A DNA stretch of 64,000 nt, from the NCBI GenBank assembly GCA_032718565.1, contig JAVGVS010000018.1:452501-516500 (forward strand), read 5' to 3'. Shown piece after piece: positions 55,501-57,065 of the stretch (position 1 is its first letter; every line of letters starts with the position of its first letter). The notes under the pieces were generated by a model. That model did not search any database. It saw only the letters and a program-made list of their open reading frames with translations, and was not told where the DNA came from. The position numbers and the translations under genes were made by a program. Source of the stretch: Distichodus sexfasciatus (lineage: Eukaryota > Chordata > Actinopteri > Characiformes > Distichodontidae).

Positions 55501-57065
55501 ATATGTACTCCAGACATCATTGGTCCCCGGAGCATGAAACGCTCATGATGAGAGCCATGCGACATCCAAGTCATGTTTCTTATAATCCCAACAGGCAAAT
55601 CCAATTACGTAAAGGTCTAAGCAAAACTGTGTCCAGTGTATGTGTGTGTGTGTGTGTTTGAGGAGTGCATTGTTTCAAATTGATGGTCACACCTGCACAA
55701 CAAAATCCCATTCACTTCTGCTTAATTTCACATAGGAGACAATCACGTTGTACTAGTGTTGTTGACAGATTTTCTATAATTACATCACCCAAAGAAACAA
55801 ACAAAAAACAAAAGGTGAGAGACTGCGTTGTACGACTGAAGACTACTTGTCTGATTTATTTAATACAGACAGACTGCATTCAAAAACACCAGTATGTCTA
55901 AATATAATGGAGGAAGACATAGCCACTAAGATCTTAAACAAAAGGGCGGATAAAATAATCAGTTTTTTAGTATGTTTAAATTAGTCAGGATGAATTAATC
56001 ATTAATCATAAATGAGTACAAGTTATGATTATGCCCTTACTCTTCGAGATATATTTAAAGATAAGATTTTTTTTGTTTTTCAATGACATCCAAAATAGTG
56101 CTGTACTATCAAACTTTATGTTTTCTAGGAGCTGGAAACAGTTTCCTGTGTTTGTACAATGATACTACACTGGAGTTTTTGTAATTAGCATCAAATGATC
56201 GTGTGTAACCTGGATGCACTTGACAGTTTGCTTATGAGACTTCTTATGCACCCAGTGAGGTCTGGTTCCACTTTGAGCGTTAAAACTCATTTCAGCAAAA
56301 TCCAAACACAGTCATGCCACTGAGGACCTTAAACATACCAGGCTATTTGTGTTCAAACACCTAAGGAAAGCCTTGGGATTACAACTGATGGAGGAGAAGC
56401 ATTTCACGAGTGCAGGAGTAACGGTACAAGTGACAGTCACAGTTTATCAGCCCCAAGCTACAGTTTCCCTCTAGATGGGTTTAACCACACTGAAAAAGCG
56501 TATCATGTTAACTGCCGAGTCAATGAATAATGTATCAACACCTCAATGTACAATTATGCAAAGGACTCTTGTTTTCCCAGACATTCTTCCCAGCTTTTTT
56601 GACATGTTACTGTGTTCTATCAAGTAATGCTGTTTAATCAACAGCTGGAGGGTTGGGGTAAACCAAGGGGATTCAAATACAGCCTTGTGGGGGAGAAATT
56701 GATATAAAGGGACAAAATAACAGATTCCATGAATATTCTCACTTCCCGTAAACCAGGGTGAAAAAGGTACTGAATGGCATGGGGCTGCCAAGTAAAATGG
56801 TTGGCATTCTGCAGCTGGAGGGGGTTTTGGGGCGAGTTTCCATTGTGATATTCTGGATGTGCGCTTTGTTGCACTGCCAGCCAATGGGTTTGGGTGGGGG
56901 AGTAAAAAGCCTCTGTAAATATTTCACTTCCCATCCCTACAGTTCTAAATTTTTCATTGTTAGCTCGGAGGTGCCTATTGGGAGCAGCAGTCCTATAGGC
57001 CTGTTTTGGTGCTACGGGAGTAGAGGAGCGAGGCCACGAGCGACTAAACACACTTGACCTAGTTT
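872..57065 (-). CDS. ltbp2: Gene-level entry: latent TGF-beta-binding protein 2 (multi-exon)
   Basis: Secreted extracellular-matrix glycoprotein of the fibrillin/LTBP family, associated with microfibrils and elastic fibres. Seen: 33 exons from an ATG at 51027 to a stop at 872 join in frame to 4923 nt (1640 residues), with two upstream exons for a longer form. Order: EGF-like, TB/hybrid 1, cbEGF, TB2, linker, 16 cbEGFs, TB3, 2 cbEGFs, TB4, linker, 2 EGFs. Known: human LTBP2 is about 1820 residues and, unlike LTBP1, 3 and 4, is not regarded as a latent TGF-beta carrier. LTBP2 identity rests on linker and module signatures shared with mammalian LTBP2 as I recall them; TB3 alone looks more like LTBP1. 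Nearly all introns are phase 1, so modules can be lost or duplicated without frame damage. Residue numbers in the exon entries use the short form. The first exon of the long form is not in the window. Confidence 0.93.
1048..2914 (-). other. ltbp2: Intron before the last coding exon
   Basis: AT-rich intron of 1867 bp. I see no gene, recognisable transposon or tandem array. Short ORFs here are of a size expected by chance. Confidence 0.6.
2915..3064 (-). CDS. ltbp2: ltbp2 exon: penultimate EGF domain
   Basis: Residues about 1533-1582. Acceptor ctttag, donor GTAAGA, 150 bp, phase 1-1. Encodes GDNEGFEGLRAEECGVLNGC, then ENGRCVRV, EGYTCDC and a C-terminal MACI. Human LTBP2 reads nearly the same ([20 protein letters not shown]), one of the clearest paralogue markers in the window. 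It is a non-calcium-type EGF that follows the linker after TB4. Confidence 0.95.
3099..4302 (+). mobile_element. Tc1/mariner-like DNA transposon, defective
   Basis: A 1204-bp element with inverted repeats of roughly 145 bp (starting CAGTGCATCCGGAAA at both ends), flanked by TA at 3097-3098 and 4303-4304, the Tc1/mariner target duplication. The two repeats differ at only a handful of positions, suggesting a fairly recent insertion. It lies in the intron between the coding exons at 2915-3064 and 4425-4682, opposite to ltbp2. Compared with full-length fish Tc1 elements (about 1.6 kb) it has lost the 5' part of the transposase gene and an internal segment near 3830. Confidence 0.92.
3285..4088 (+). 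pseudogene. Tc1-like transposase remnant
   Basis: Collinear pieces of a DDE transposase. The N-terminal helix-turn-helix DNA-binding region is absent: the homology starts abruptly after a poly-A-like stretch near 3280. A piece with ILWSDETKIELFG (first catalytic Asp), VWRKPGTGHH and GGGSIMLWGCFS (3509-3835) is followed by a deletion that removes the QQDNDPKHTA block with the second catalytic Asp. Another frame then resumes at NSVNVLEWPSQSPDLNPTEHLW. The usual stop after the TKY motif is changed to a sense codon. It cannot make active transposase. Confidence 0.88.
4425..4682 (-). CDS. ltbp2: ltbp2 exon: end of TB4 and Pro/Tyr-rich linker
   Basis: Residues about 1447-1532. Acceptor cccatag, donor GTAATT, 258 bp, phase 1-1. 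Begins GDYASLCNLPRG, which supplies the last cysteine of the fourth eight-Cys module (human LTBP2: VYAQLCNVAR). It continues as a Gly/Pro/Tyr/Asn-rich linker (YGPADPL, SIFPNP) like the YGP-containing linker of human LTBP2. The upstream intron uses a GC donor. Confidence 0.92.
4784..4960 (-). CDS. ltbp2: ltbp2 exon: TB4 (eight-cysteine module 4) core
   Basis: Residues about 1388-1446. Acceptor ctacag, 177 bp, phase 1-1. Encodes GDHELEKDDIHLDICWQQ, then TTYTECCCLYGVAWGAQC and AFCPEKSS. The Cys-Cys-Cys core is the hallmark of TB modules. The donor reads CATCTG/GCAAGT, a GC-type site; the downstream frame fits only if this site is used. Confidence 0.93.
5248..5388 (-). CDS. ltbp2: ltbp2 exon: cbEGF preceding TB4
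   Basis: Residues about 1341-1387. Acceptor ctcag, donor GTGAGG, 141 bp. DYNECAEENKCEHGTCVNTV then SFNCFCSPPLILD; human LTBP2 has CFCSPPLTLDLSQQRC at the same place. Carries the Asn-hydroxylation-type motif CVNT..SFNCFC and an N-glycosylation sequon (NTT) after the last cysteine. Confidence 0.93.
5876..6133 (-). repeat. tRNA-derived SINE-like element
   Basis: Read on the minus strand it starts GGGCAGTTGGTTAATAGTTA, with an A-box-like stretch, then a degenerate B-box (GGTCGCCAGTTCATGTCCC). A tail with TGCATTT and CACAGTGCACCACA follows, ending near GAACACACCACAGCAC. The same tail occurs at 27385-27809, so this is a dispersed family. It lies between two ltbp2 exons. Confidence 0.6.
6222..6350 (-). 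CDS. ltbp2: ltbp2 exon: cbEGF following TB3
   Basis: Residues about 1298-1340. Acceptor ccttcag, donor GTAAGT-like, 129 bp, phase 1-1. DANECEMFGSEICKNGHCTN then SFSCSCHKGYKYD. Equivalent to the DADECVIFG domain of LTBP2 and DADECLLFGQEICKNG of LTBP1. Confidence 0.92.
6784..6846 (-). CDS. ltbp2: ltbp2 exon: short exon closing TB3
   Basis: Residues about 1277-1297. Only 63 bp, acceptor tttaccctcag, donor GTTTTA (weak). Reads VEYDWLCPHGSGILPV, aligning with AEFTEMCPKGKGFVP of LTBP1 and AEFSEICPSGKGY of LTBP2. It supplies the eighth TB cysteine. Phase 1-1 agrees with both neighbours. The weak donor is the least certain junction in this part of the gene. Confidence 0.78.
6979..7182 (-). CDS. ltbp2: ltbp2 exon: TB3 (eight-cysteine module 3) core
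   Basis: Residues about 1209-1276. Acceptor atatcag, donor GTACAG, 204 bp. After a Pro/Leu-rich lead it reads KECYYNLNDANLCENVL, NVTKQECCCTVGAGWGDNC, then EVHPCPLQGH. In LTBP1, 3 and 4 this module binds the TGF-beta propeptide through a disulfide exchange that needs a two-residue insertion (FP in LTBP1, EIFPCP). Here HP occupies that position, and the YYNLND segment is LTBP1-like, whereas human LTBP2 lacks the insertion. Confidence 0.93.
7875..8024 (-). CDS. ltbp2: ltbp2 exon: cbEGF 16 of the central array
   Basis: Residues about 1159-1208. Acceptor atgtag, donor GTAAGA, 150 bp. DINECKVSPELCGGAQCENV then GSFLCLCPSENEEFD; human LTBP2 has [20 protein letters not shown]. The exon runs past the last cysteine into the short lead to TB3. 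Confidence 0.93.
8131..8256 (-). CDS. ltbp2: ltbp2 exon: cbEGF 15 of the central array
   Basis: Residues about 1117-1158. Donor GTATGT, 126 bp, phase 1-1. DIDECEDENICGKHGYCENT then GSYRCQCDQGY; human counterpart DIDECANDTMCGSHGFCDNT. Calcium motif and six cysteines intact. Confidence 0.93.
8855..9044 (-). repeat. tRNA-derived SINE-like element
   Basis: On the minus strand it begins GGGGTGGTGTAATGGAGTTG, like a tRNA 5' end with an A-box. It has a good B-box GGTTCAAATCC about 50 nt further on and ends in a tail containing GTGGCAAATGCAGTAAA. This is an RNA polymerase III promoter layout. Confidence 0.62.
9173..9685 (+). mobile_element. Deleted Tc1/mariner-like element (non-autonomous)
   Basis: 513 bp bounded by inverted repeats CACTACCAGTCAAAGGTTTG and its complement, roughly 90 bp long with scattered mismatches, flanked by TA at 9171-9172 and 9686-9687. 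Inside is a remnant of a transposase C-terminus: MNELCKGYLTKKESDGVLRQ and MAWPPRSPD followed by a stop where PPxSPDLNPIE is expected. Different family and more decayed than the element at 3099. Confidence 0.85.
14517..14642 (-). CDS. ltbp2: ltbp2 exon: cbEGF 14 (VCGTW type)
   Basis: Residues about 1075-1116. Acceptor tgtgtag, donor GTGAGT, 126 bp. DLDECKEYSDVCGTWNCENT then GSYRCFMGCQSG. Human LTBP2 has the distinctive DIDECEDYGDPVCGTWKCEN and RCVLGCQPG, so this is a specific paralogue marker. Two extra residues lie between cysteines 4 and 5 (RCFMGC). Confidence 0.94.
14729..14851 (-). CDS. ltbp2: ltbp2 exon: cbEGF 13
   Basis: Residues about 1034-1074. Acceptor gtgctag, donor GTGAGT, 123 bp. 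DVDECSEEGICSNGQCLNTD then GSYRCICESGF. Canonical cbEGF; separated from the next exon by an intron of only 86 bp. Confidence 0.94.
15990..16200. repeat. Possible decayed interspersed repeat
   Basis: Motifs GTGGGTGATTCTCAG, GTGTGTCACTGTGACATGAC, GATGCTGCAGCATTGCTGCG and TGGTCAGCGACCAC resemble, in the same order, a high-copy fish repeat with palindromic GTGG..CTCAGCAC-type blocks that I recall. Divergent, so only tentative. Confidence 0.3.
17296..17461 (+). repeat. SINE-like fragment with V-SINE-type tail
   Basis: Contains GATTGAAGGTCCGCAGGAAC (decayed B-box region), then ACAAGGCCCTTAATCTCAAA, CCTGTAATTAGGGACAT and GAGTCTGCTAAATTA. The same block order (CCCTTGAG...CTTGTAATTAG) recurs at 28818-28945. 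Known: this tail is typical of a SINE superfamily common in fish. Confidence 0.5.
17745..17867 (-). CDS. ltbp2: ltbp2 exon: cbEGF 12
   Basis: Residues about 993-1033. Acceptor attattag, donor GTAAGA, 123 bp. DINECLSMDICGVGSCQNTE then GSFHCFCPPGY. Corresponds to the human LTBP2 region around DVDECATTDPCVGGHCVNTE. Confidence 0.93.
18068..18184 (-). CDS. ltbp2: ltbp2 exon: cbEGF 11
   Basis: Residues about 954-992. Donor GTGCTC (weak), 117 bp, phase 1-1. DINECEDMSACLNGECINTA then GSYHCDCPRGYELMDTTC; resembles human SSCLGGECKNTVGSYQCLCP. Shorter than its neighbours because the last loop is trimmed. Confidence 0.9.
18485..18610 (-). CDS. ltbp2: ltbp2 exon: cbEGF 10 (C-x-x-C variant)
   Basis: Residues about 912-953. 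Acceptor cttcag, donor GTAGAC, 126 bp. DIDECSLPDVCPLAACTNTE then GSYSCMTCDTGYRLS. Cysteines 4 and 5 are spaced CMTC rather than CxC, a variant shared with the exons at 20976, 22016 and 22273, and at 26134. Confidence 0.93.
18611..20975 (-). other. ltbp2: Intron (2.4 kb) with a degenerate EGF exon
   Basis: Apart from the degenerate cbEGF-like exon at 19444-19551, described separately, I see only AT-rich intron sequence. Confidence 0.6.
19444..19551 (-). pseudogene. ltbp2: Degenerate cbEGF exon (relic or rarely used)
   Basis: Between two intact C-x-x-C cbEGF exons, after an acceptor cttgcccag, the frame reads DLDEYLLSGLCPGQLHC then SPGSYSQSSCGLELC and EEDC. The start matches DLDEC....CP of the family, but the first cysteine is Tyr, the middle of the domain is shortened, and only five cysteines remain. 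A possible donor GTGACA at 19443-19438 would make a 108-bp exon, phase 1-1, with no stop. It may be a dying exon or an included odd domain; inclusion would leave an unpaired cysteine. Confidence 0.6.
20976..21101 (-). CDS. ltbp2: ltbp2 exon: cbEGF 9 (C-x-x-C variant)
   Basis: Residues about 870-911. Acceptor aatacag, donor GTGAGC, 126 bp. DIDECASPTACPKGKCTNTP then GSYTCTVCGPGYRPSDDG. Similar to the human LTBP2 domains ending CKDCDGGYRPSPLGDSC. Confidence 0.94.
22016..22141 (-). CDS. ltbp2: ltbp2 exon: cbEGF 8 (C-x-x-C variant)
   Basis: Residues about 828-869. Acceptor gtcag, donor GTAGGG, 126 bp. DIDECLSLSACPTGICLNSE then GSFSCKDCPAGYTVSADG. Close to human DVDECASRASCPTGLCLNTE. The intron to the next 5' exon is only 131 bp. 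Confidence 0.94.
22273..22398 (-). CDS. ltbp2: ltbp2 exon: cbEGF 7 (C-x-x-C variant)
   Basis: Residues about 786-827. Acceptor cttacag, donor GTGGGT, 126 bp. DVDECTQASLCVGGVCVNTV then GSFTCTLCEAGYTLS. First of four consecutive 126-bp exons sharing the CxxC spacing. Confidence 0.94.
22857..22979 (-). CDS. ltbp2: ltbp2 exon: cbEGF 6
   Basis: Residues about 745-785. Acceptor cttccag, donor GTAGGT, 123 bp. DVNECFLPDVCAHGTCVNFP then GSHRCNCNSGYQ. Six cysteines. His replaces the usual aromatic residue after GS, which may weaken packing with the neighbouring domain. Confidence 0.92.
23066..23188 (-). CDS. ltbp2: ltbp2 exon: cbEGF 5
   Basis: Residues about 704-744. Acceptor gtttcag, donor GTATAT, 123 bp. 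DINECQTSGVCANGRCVNTE then GSFTCTCNHGYQTS. Resembles human DVNECLTPGVCAHGKCTNLE. Confidence 0.93.
23189..26133 (-). other. ltbp2: Intron (2.9 kb)
   Basis: AT-rich, no gene. Includes the imperfect hairpin at 24741-24820, described separately. Confidence 0.55.
24741..24820. repeat. Imperfect inverted repeat (32-nt arms)
   Basis: Arms 24741-24772 and 24789-24820 are complementary at 28 of 32 positions with a 16-nt loop; the left arm begins TGCTATTTTAGCAGTGGAAC. Could be the core of a decayed miniature transposon or a pre-miRNA-like hairpin. Confidence 0.6.
26134..26253 (-). CDS. ltbp2: ltbp2 exon: cbEGF 4 (C-x-x-C variant)
   Basis: Residues about 664-703. Donor GTAAGA, 120 bp. DVDECRSPSVCPNGKCVNTQ then GSFQCQACSPGFRPASGRC. 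Matches human DINECRHPGTCPDGRCVNSP with TCLACEEGYRGQSGSC, the same CxxC spacing. Confidence 0.94.
26810..26929 (-). CDS. ltbp2: ltbp2 exon: cbEGF 3
   Basis: Residues about 624-663. Acceptor attgcag, donor GTATAA, 120 bp. DINECAMPNKCPNGLCINTE then GSYSCDCKSGFTKNWRGQC. Calcium motif and six cysteines intact. Confidence 0.93.
27191..27319 (-). CDS. ltbp2: ltbp2 exon: cbEGF 2
   Basis: Residues about 581-623. Acceptor tctctag, donor GTGAGT, 129 bp. DVNECESDPCGGKGHCVNTL then GSYICQCFSGYGLL; human DDNECLRDPCKGKGRCINRV. Confidence 0.94.
27385..27809 (-). repeat. Composite SINE-like element with inverted ends
   Basis: Positions 27605-27809, read on the minus strand, are a second copy of the SINE at 5876 (GGGGTAGTTGGTAGCAG..., B-box-like GGTCATCGGTTCAAGCC). 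Abutting it, 27385-27604 is bounded by about 35-bp inverted repeats (GTGAGTGATTATTTGT at the left, its complement at 27588-27604). The unit may be two insertions in one site or a foldback derivative. Confidence 0.58.
28427..28552 (-). CDS. ltbp2: ltbp2 exon: cbEGF-like 1 of the central array
   Basis: Residues about 539-580. Acceptor ttttgcag, donor GTAAGC, 126 bp. DIDKCSLTPAICGEGQCVSV then GYTCNCNPGYKL. Lys replaces the calcium-ligand Glu (DIDK, not DIDE), and VSVQTG replaces xNTxGS. Human LTBP2 is also non-canonical here (GIDRC), so this domain probably binds calcium poorly or not at all. Confidence 0.92.
28818..28945 (+). repeat. SINE-like fragment with V-SINE-type tail
   Basis: GATTGAATCCTGGAAGAGTC, then TTGGACCCTTGAGAAAGGTC, CTTGTAATTAGAAATGTACG and CACTCTGGATGCTGTAAATT. 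Same block order as 17296-17461 on the same strand. Confidence 0.45.
29419..29517 (-). CDS. ltbp2: ltbp2 exon: linker between TB2 and the cbEGF array
   Basis: Residues about 506-538. Acceptor ttccatcag, donor GTTAGT, 99 bp, phase 1-1. Encodes VEVEEVTAQSPTHLKPE and ends TNVVPQVT. No cysteines. Position and composition (Val/Glu/Thr/Pro) match the LTBP linker that precedes the first central EGF (LTBP1 ends IAPTQVTE). Confidence 0.82.
29518..31192 (-). other. ltbp2: Intron with candidate microexon
   Basis: AT-rich, 1.7 kb. The only coding-like item is the 21-bp candidate at 30050-30070. Confidence 0.5.
30050..30070 (-). CDS. ltbp2: Candidate ltbp2 microexon (21 bp)
   Basis: Between an acceptor ttttttacag and a donor GTAGTG lies AATCACCTCCTTCCTTTGCA plus G. 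In phase 1 it adds ESPPSFA between LPD of the upstream linker exon and VEVEE downstream. Phase 1-1 and proline-rich content suit the linker; the short length makes chance possible. Confidence 0.4.
31193..31504 (-). CDS. ltbp2: ltbp2 exon: end of TB2 and Pro/His-rich linker
   Basis: Residues about 402-505. Acceptor cttccacag, donor GTTAGT, 312 bp. Starts DHFKEICPAGHGYTYSRSDI then LRELEEEELRGVE; human LTBP2 reads FREICPAGHGYTYASSDI and EEEEL, the strongest paralogue marker here. The rest is a low-complexity linker with repeated HPQHPP, PQTPYPQAP and HHPPPDSHG, probably flexible and protease-sensitive. Confidence 0.95.
32628..32792 (-). CDS. ltbp2: ltbp2 exon: TB2 (eight-cysteine module 2) core
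   Basis: Residues about 347-401. Acceptor gttcccag, donor GTACAT, 165 bp. DKAVSMDKDSCYRSV, then KITKQICCCSRVGKAWGPAC and ERCPLPNT. Human: DKAISMLQGLCYRSL, RITKQICCCSRVGKAWGSEC. The intron after it interrupts the TB module before its last cysteine, as usual in LTBPs. Confidence 0.95.
32966..33088 (-). CDS. ltbp2: ltbp2 exon: N-terminal cbEGF between TB1 and TB2
   Basis: Residues about 306-346. Acceptor ccactgacag, donor GTGAGT, 123 bp. DINECLMPGICKHAVCLNTK then GSYRCTCKPGYMLDPARSHC; human DINECLTLGLCKDAECVNTR. Calcium motif intact. Confidence 0.94.
33089..36746 (-). other. ltbp2: Intron (3.7 kb) with foldback element
   Basis: No gene recognised. The main structure is the near-perfect inverted repeat at 34911-35105. 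Confidence 0.55.
34911..35105. repeat. Near-perfect foldback (84-85-nt arms)
   Basis: Arms 34911-34995 and 35022-35105 are complementary except for about five mismatches and one one-base gap (about 93% by hand count), with a 26-nt loop. Left arm begins TCAAACTGACCAGG and ends AAAATACAGCTT. No obvious TA or other target duplication. A MITE/foldback transposon or a long hairpin transcribed within the ltbp2 pre-mRNA are both possible. Confidence 0.85.
36747..36821 (-). CDS. ltbp2: ltbp2 exon: short exon after TB1
   Basis: Residues about 281-305. Acceptor cctcacag, donor GTAAGT, 75 bp. AYAVIANGQVECPKGYKRMN then STHCQ; human [20 protein letters not shown]. Carries an N-glycosylation sequon (NST). 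Completes TB1 and leads into the cbEGF. Confidence 0.94.
37030..37160. repeat. Possible interspersed repeat fragment
   Basis: CTGGTCAGTGTCTTATACCA followed by AGTGACAATGACATGGCAGT and GCTGCTGAGTTTTTTTA resembles the end of the same common fish repeat suspected at 15990-16200. Identification is from memory of the motif order only. Confidence 0.3.
37345..37402. repeat. Pentanucleotide microsatellite (ACTAT)n
   Basis: About eleven uninterrupted copies of a five-base unit (ACTAT) ending in TATAAAAG. Purity suggests it is polymorphic. Confidence 0.95.
42444..42700 (+). pseudogene. LINE-like retrotransposon ORF remnant
   Basis: Part of an unusually long open frame (42444-43208, 254 codons). The segment ATEYISFCINYKVPTRIEHC then LPNSNPLITNDLKVLLNKK matches the pattern of fish LINE ORF2 between endonuclease and reverse transcriptase (xxYIxFCxxxxVPTKTVxxxPNNKPWxxxDIKxLLNxKK). 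After about 42700 similarity fades; no reverse-transcriptase YADD motif is seen. A decayed fragment, not a working gene. Confidence 0.55.
44343..44445 (-). CDS. ltbp2: ltbp2 exon: TB1/hybrid module core
   Basis: Residues about 247-280. Acceptor gttgcag, donor GTAAGG, 103 bp; enters in phase 0, leaves in phase 1. CGKPLPGLTKQEDCCGSVGA then SWGLNKCTECPRKP; human TTQEDCCGSVGAFWGVTLCA. The CC pair and spacing indicate the first eight-Cys/hybrid-type module. Confidence 0.94.
44446..45808 (-). other. ltbp2: Intron (1.4 kb)
   Basis: AT-rich; nothing recognised beyond splice sites. It is the only phase-0 intron among the 33 short-form exons. Confidence 0.6.
45809..46089 (-). CDS. ltbp2: ltbp2 exon: linker and start of TB1
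   Basis: Residues about 153-246. Acceptor tttactctag, donor GTGTGT, 281 bp. ASMHPSLVNVHIDHPPEADV then QVHQVARV; human ASVNPSLVKVHIHHPPEASV. An Asn/Gln/Ser-rich spacer (NGHANSNGNRQYSGNSNSQN) follows, then VGRCFQETVDGQ, which opens TB1 as in LTBP1 (LGRCFQETIGSQ). Confidence 0.94.
46090..47783 (-). other. ltbp2: Intron (1.7 kb)
   Basis: AT-rich, no gene or transposon recognised. Confidence 0.6.
47784..47999 (-). CDS. ltbp2: ltbp2 exon: EGF-like domain 1 and Asn-rich linker
   Basis: Residues about 81-152. Acceptor tttcacag, donor GTAAAA, 216 bp. With the previous exon it reads [17 protein letters not shown] then IGQNECWCPSNSTGKFCHL; human [20 protein letters not shown]. A nearer AG (ttttttgtcag, 10 nt inside) would break the frame, so the upstream acceptor is chosen. 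The linker contains HHNNNN and ends TLPLSNQ, as in human LTBP2. Confidence 0.94.
48000..50786 (-). other. ltbp2: Intron (2.8 kb)
   Basis: AT-rich with no gene recognised. Immediately next to the 5' splice site (50733-50771) is a GA/CT repeat, described separately. Confidence 0.55.
50733..50771. repeat. GA/CT repeat beside the splice donor
   Basis: GAGGGAGAGGGAGAGGGAGA followed by (GA)n on the plus strand, i.e. a CU tract in the pre-mRNA starting about 16 nt after the GTAAGT donor at 50786. Such tracts can bind polypyrimidine-binding splicing factors; that role is inference. Confidence 0.9.
50787..50957 (-). CDS. ltbp2: ltbp2 exon: N-terminal Cys-rich segment (long-form splice)
   Basis: Acceptor tgtttccag, donor GTAAGT, 171 bp, phase 1-1. 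GANLTANLDRIKIVFTPMVC then RRVCNGGRCYNSCERGEKTT; human [20 protein letters not shown] and CANSCERGDTTTLYS. Contains an N-glycosylation sequon (NLT). In the short form the same exon begins further 5' at an ATG (51027). Confidence 0.95.
50958..51027 (-). CDS. ltbp2: Alternative first coding segment: short-isoform signal peptide
   Basis: The frame continues 5' through the acceptor to an ATG at 51025-51027 with A at -3. It reads MQRLFYLCVFYVLSHTHSAV then LFPGANL: a basic start, hydrophobic core LFYLCVFYVL and small residues (HSA) suited to signal peptidase. Known: the short LTBP1 isoform starts at the equivalent place with MDTKLMCLLFFFSLPPLLVS just before the shared RIKVVFTP exon. Inference: fish ltbp2 has an LTBP1S-like short form. 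Confidence 0.65.
51083..51089 (-). promoter_or_regulatory. ltbp2: TATA box candidate for the short isoform
   Basis: Minus strand reads CTCTTATAAATCTCTGCTG: TATAAAT about 62 nt upstream of the ATG at 51027, which would put transcription start near 51055-51060 and leave a 5' UTR of about 30 nt. No competing upstream ATG is seen in that short leader. Confidence 0.5.
51095..51350. repeat. GT/CA-rich low-complexity region
   Basis: Several imperfect TG runs (GTGCGTGTGTGTGTGTGT near 51103-51120, and 51259-51350). It lies directly upstream of the candidate TATA box on the minus strand. Confidence 0.85.
51903..52122 (-). CDS. ltbp2: ltbp2 exon: long-form N-terminal linker
   Basis: 220 bp, acceptor gaacccag, donor GTTATA, phase 0 in, phase 1 out. 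Encodes VRRGSPDISPQQTGTSRTVK, RYPSSTGPITSNALPSGHGK and a Ser/His/Asn-rich tail. Human LTBP2 has GLSRTVRLHPTATASSQLSS then NALPPGPG immediately before the RIKIVFTP exon. Its junction with 50957 gives ..VSPAGANLT. An alternative acceptor (cttcttag) 8 nt upstream would add two residues and require phase 2. Confidence 0.85.
52123..56742 (-). other. ltbp2: Long-form intron (4.6 kb)
   Basis: AT-rich. Contains a (GA)n tract at about 52530-52565. I found no EGF-like exon here. Region 54000-54400 has loosely symmetrical ends (CCTTTCACACATACT... / ...AGTATGAAAGGG) that could be an old miniature transposon, not confirmed. Confidence 0.5.
56743..57065 (-). CDS. ltbp2: Candidate ltbp2 long-form exon
   Basis: A 323-bp segment inside one of the longest minus-strand open frames of the window. 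Acceptor attttgcag, donor GTGAGA, entering in phase 1 and leaving in phase 0, which fits the phase-0 entry at 52122. It would encode ETRSSVFSRSWPRSSTPVAP, a Gln/His/Asn/Pro-rich body (NSPQNPLQLQ) and end FHPGLRE. No cysteines. Human LTBP2 has a low-complexity Pro/Gln linker at this position, but I see no clear residue match. Confidence 0.5.

Noticed and set aside
872..57065. Assigning the gene to ltbp1, ltbp3 or a fibrillin
   Set aside because: TB3 alone looks like LTBP1, but the post-TB2 linker, CCCSRVGKAWG, the VCGTW EGF, the FEGL.AEECG module and the SRTV/SNALP linker all match LTBP2. Fibrillins have many more cbEGFs and lack the RIKIVFTP segment.
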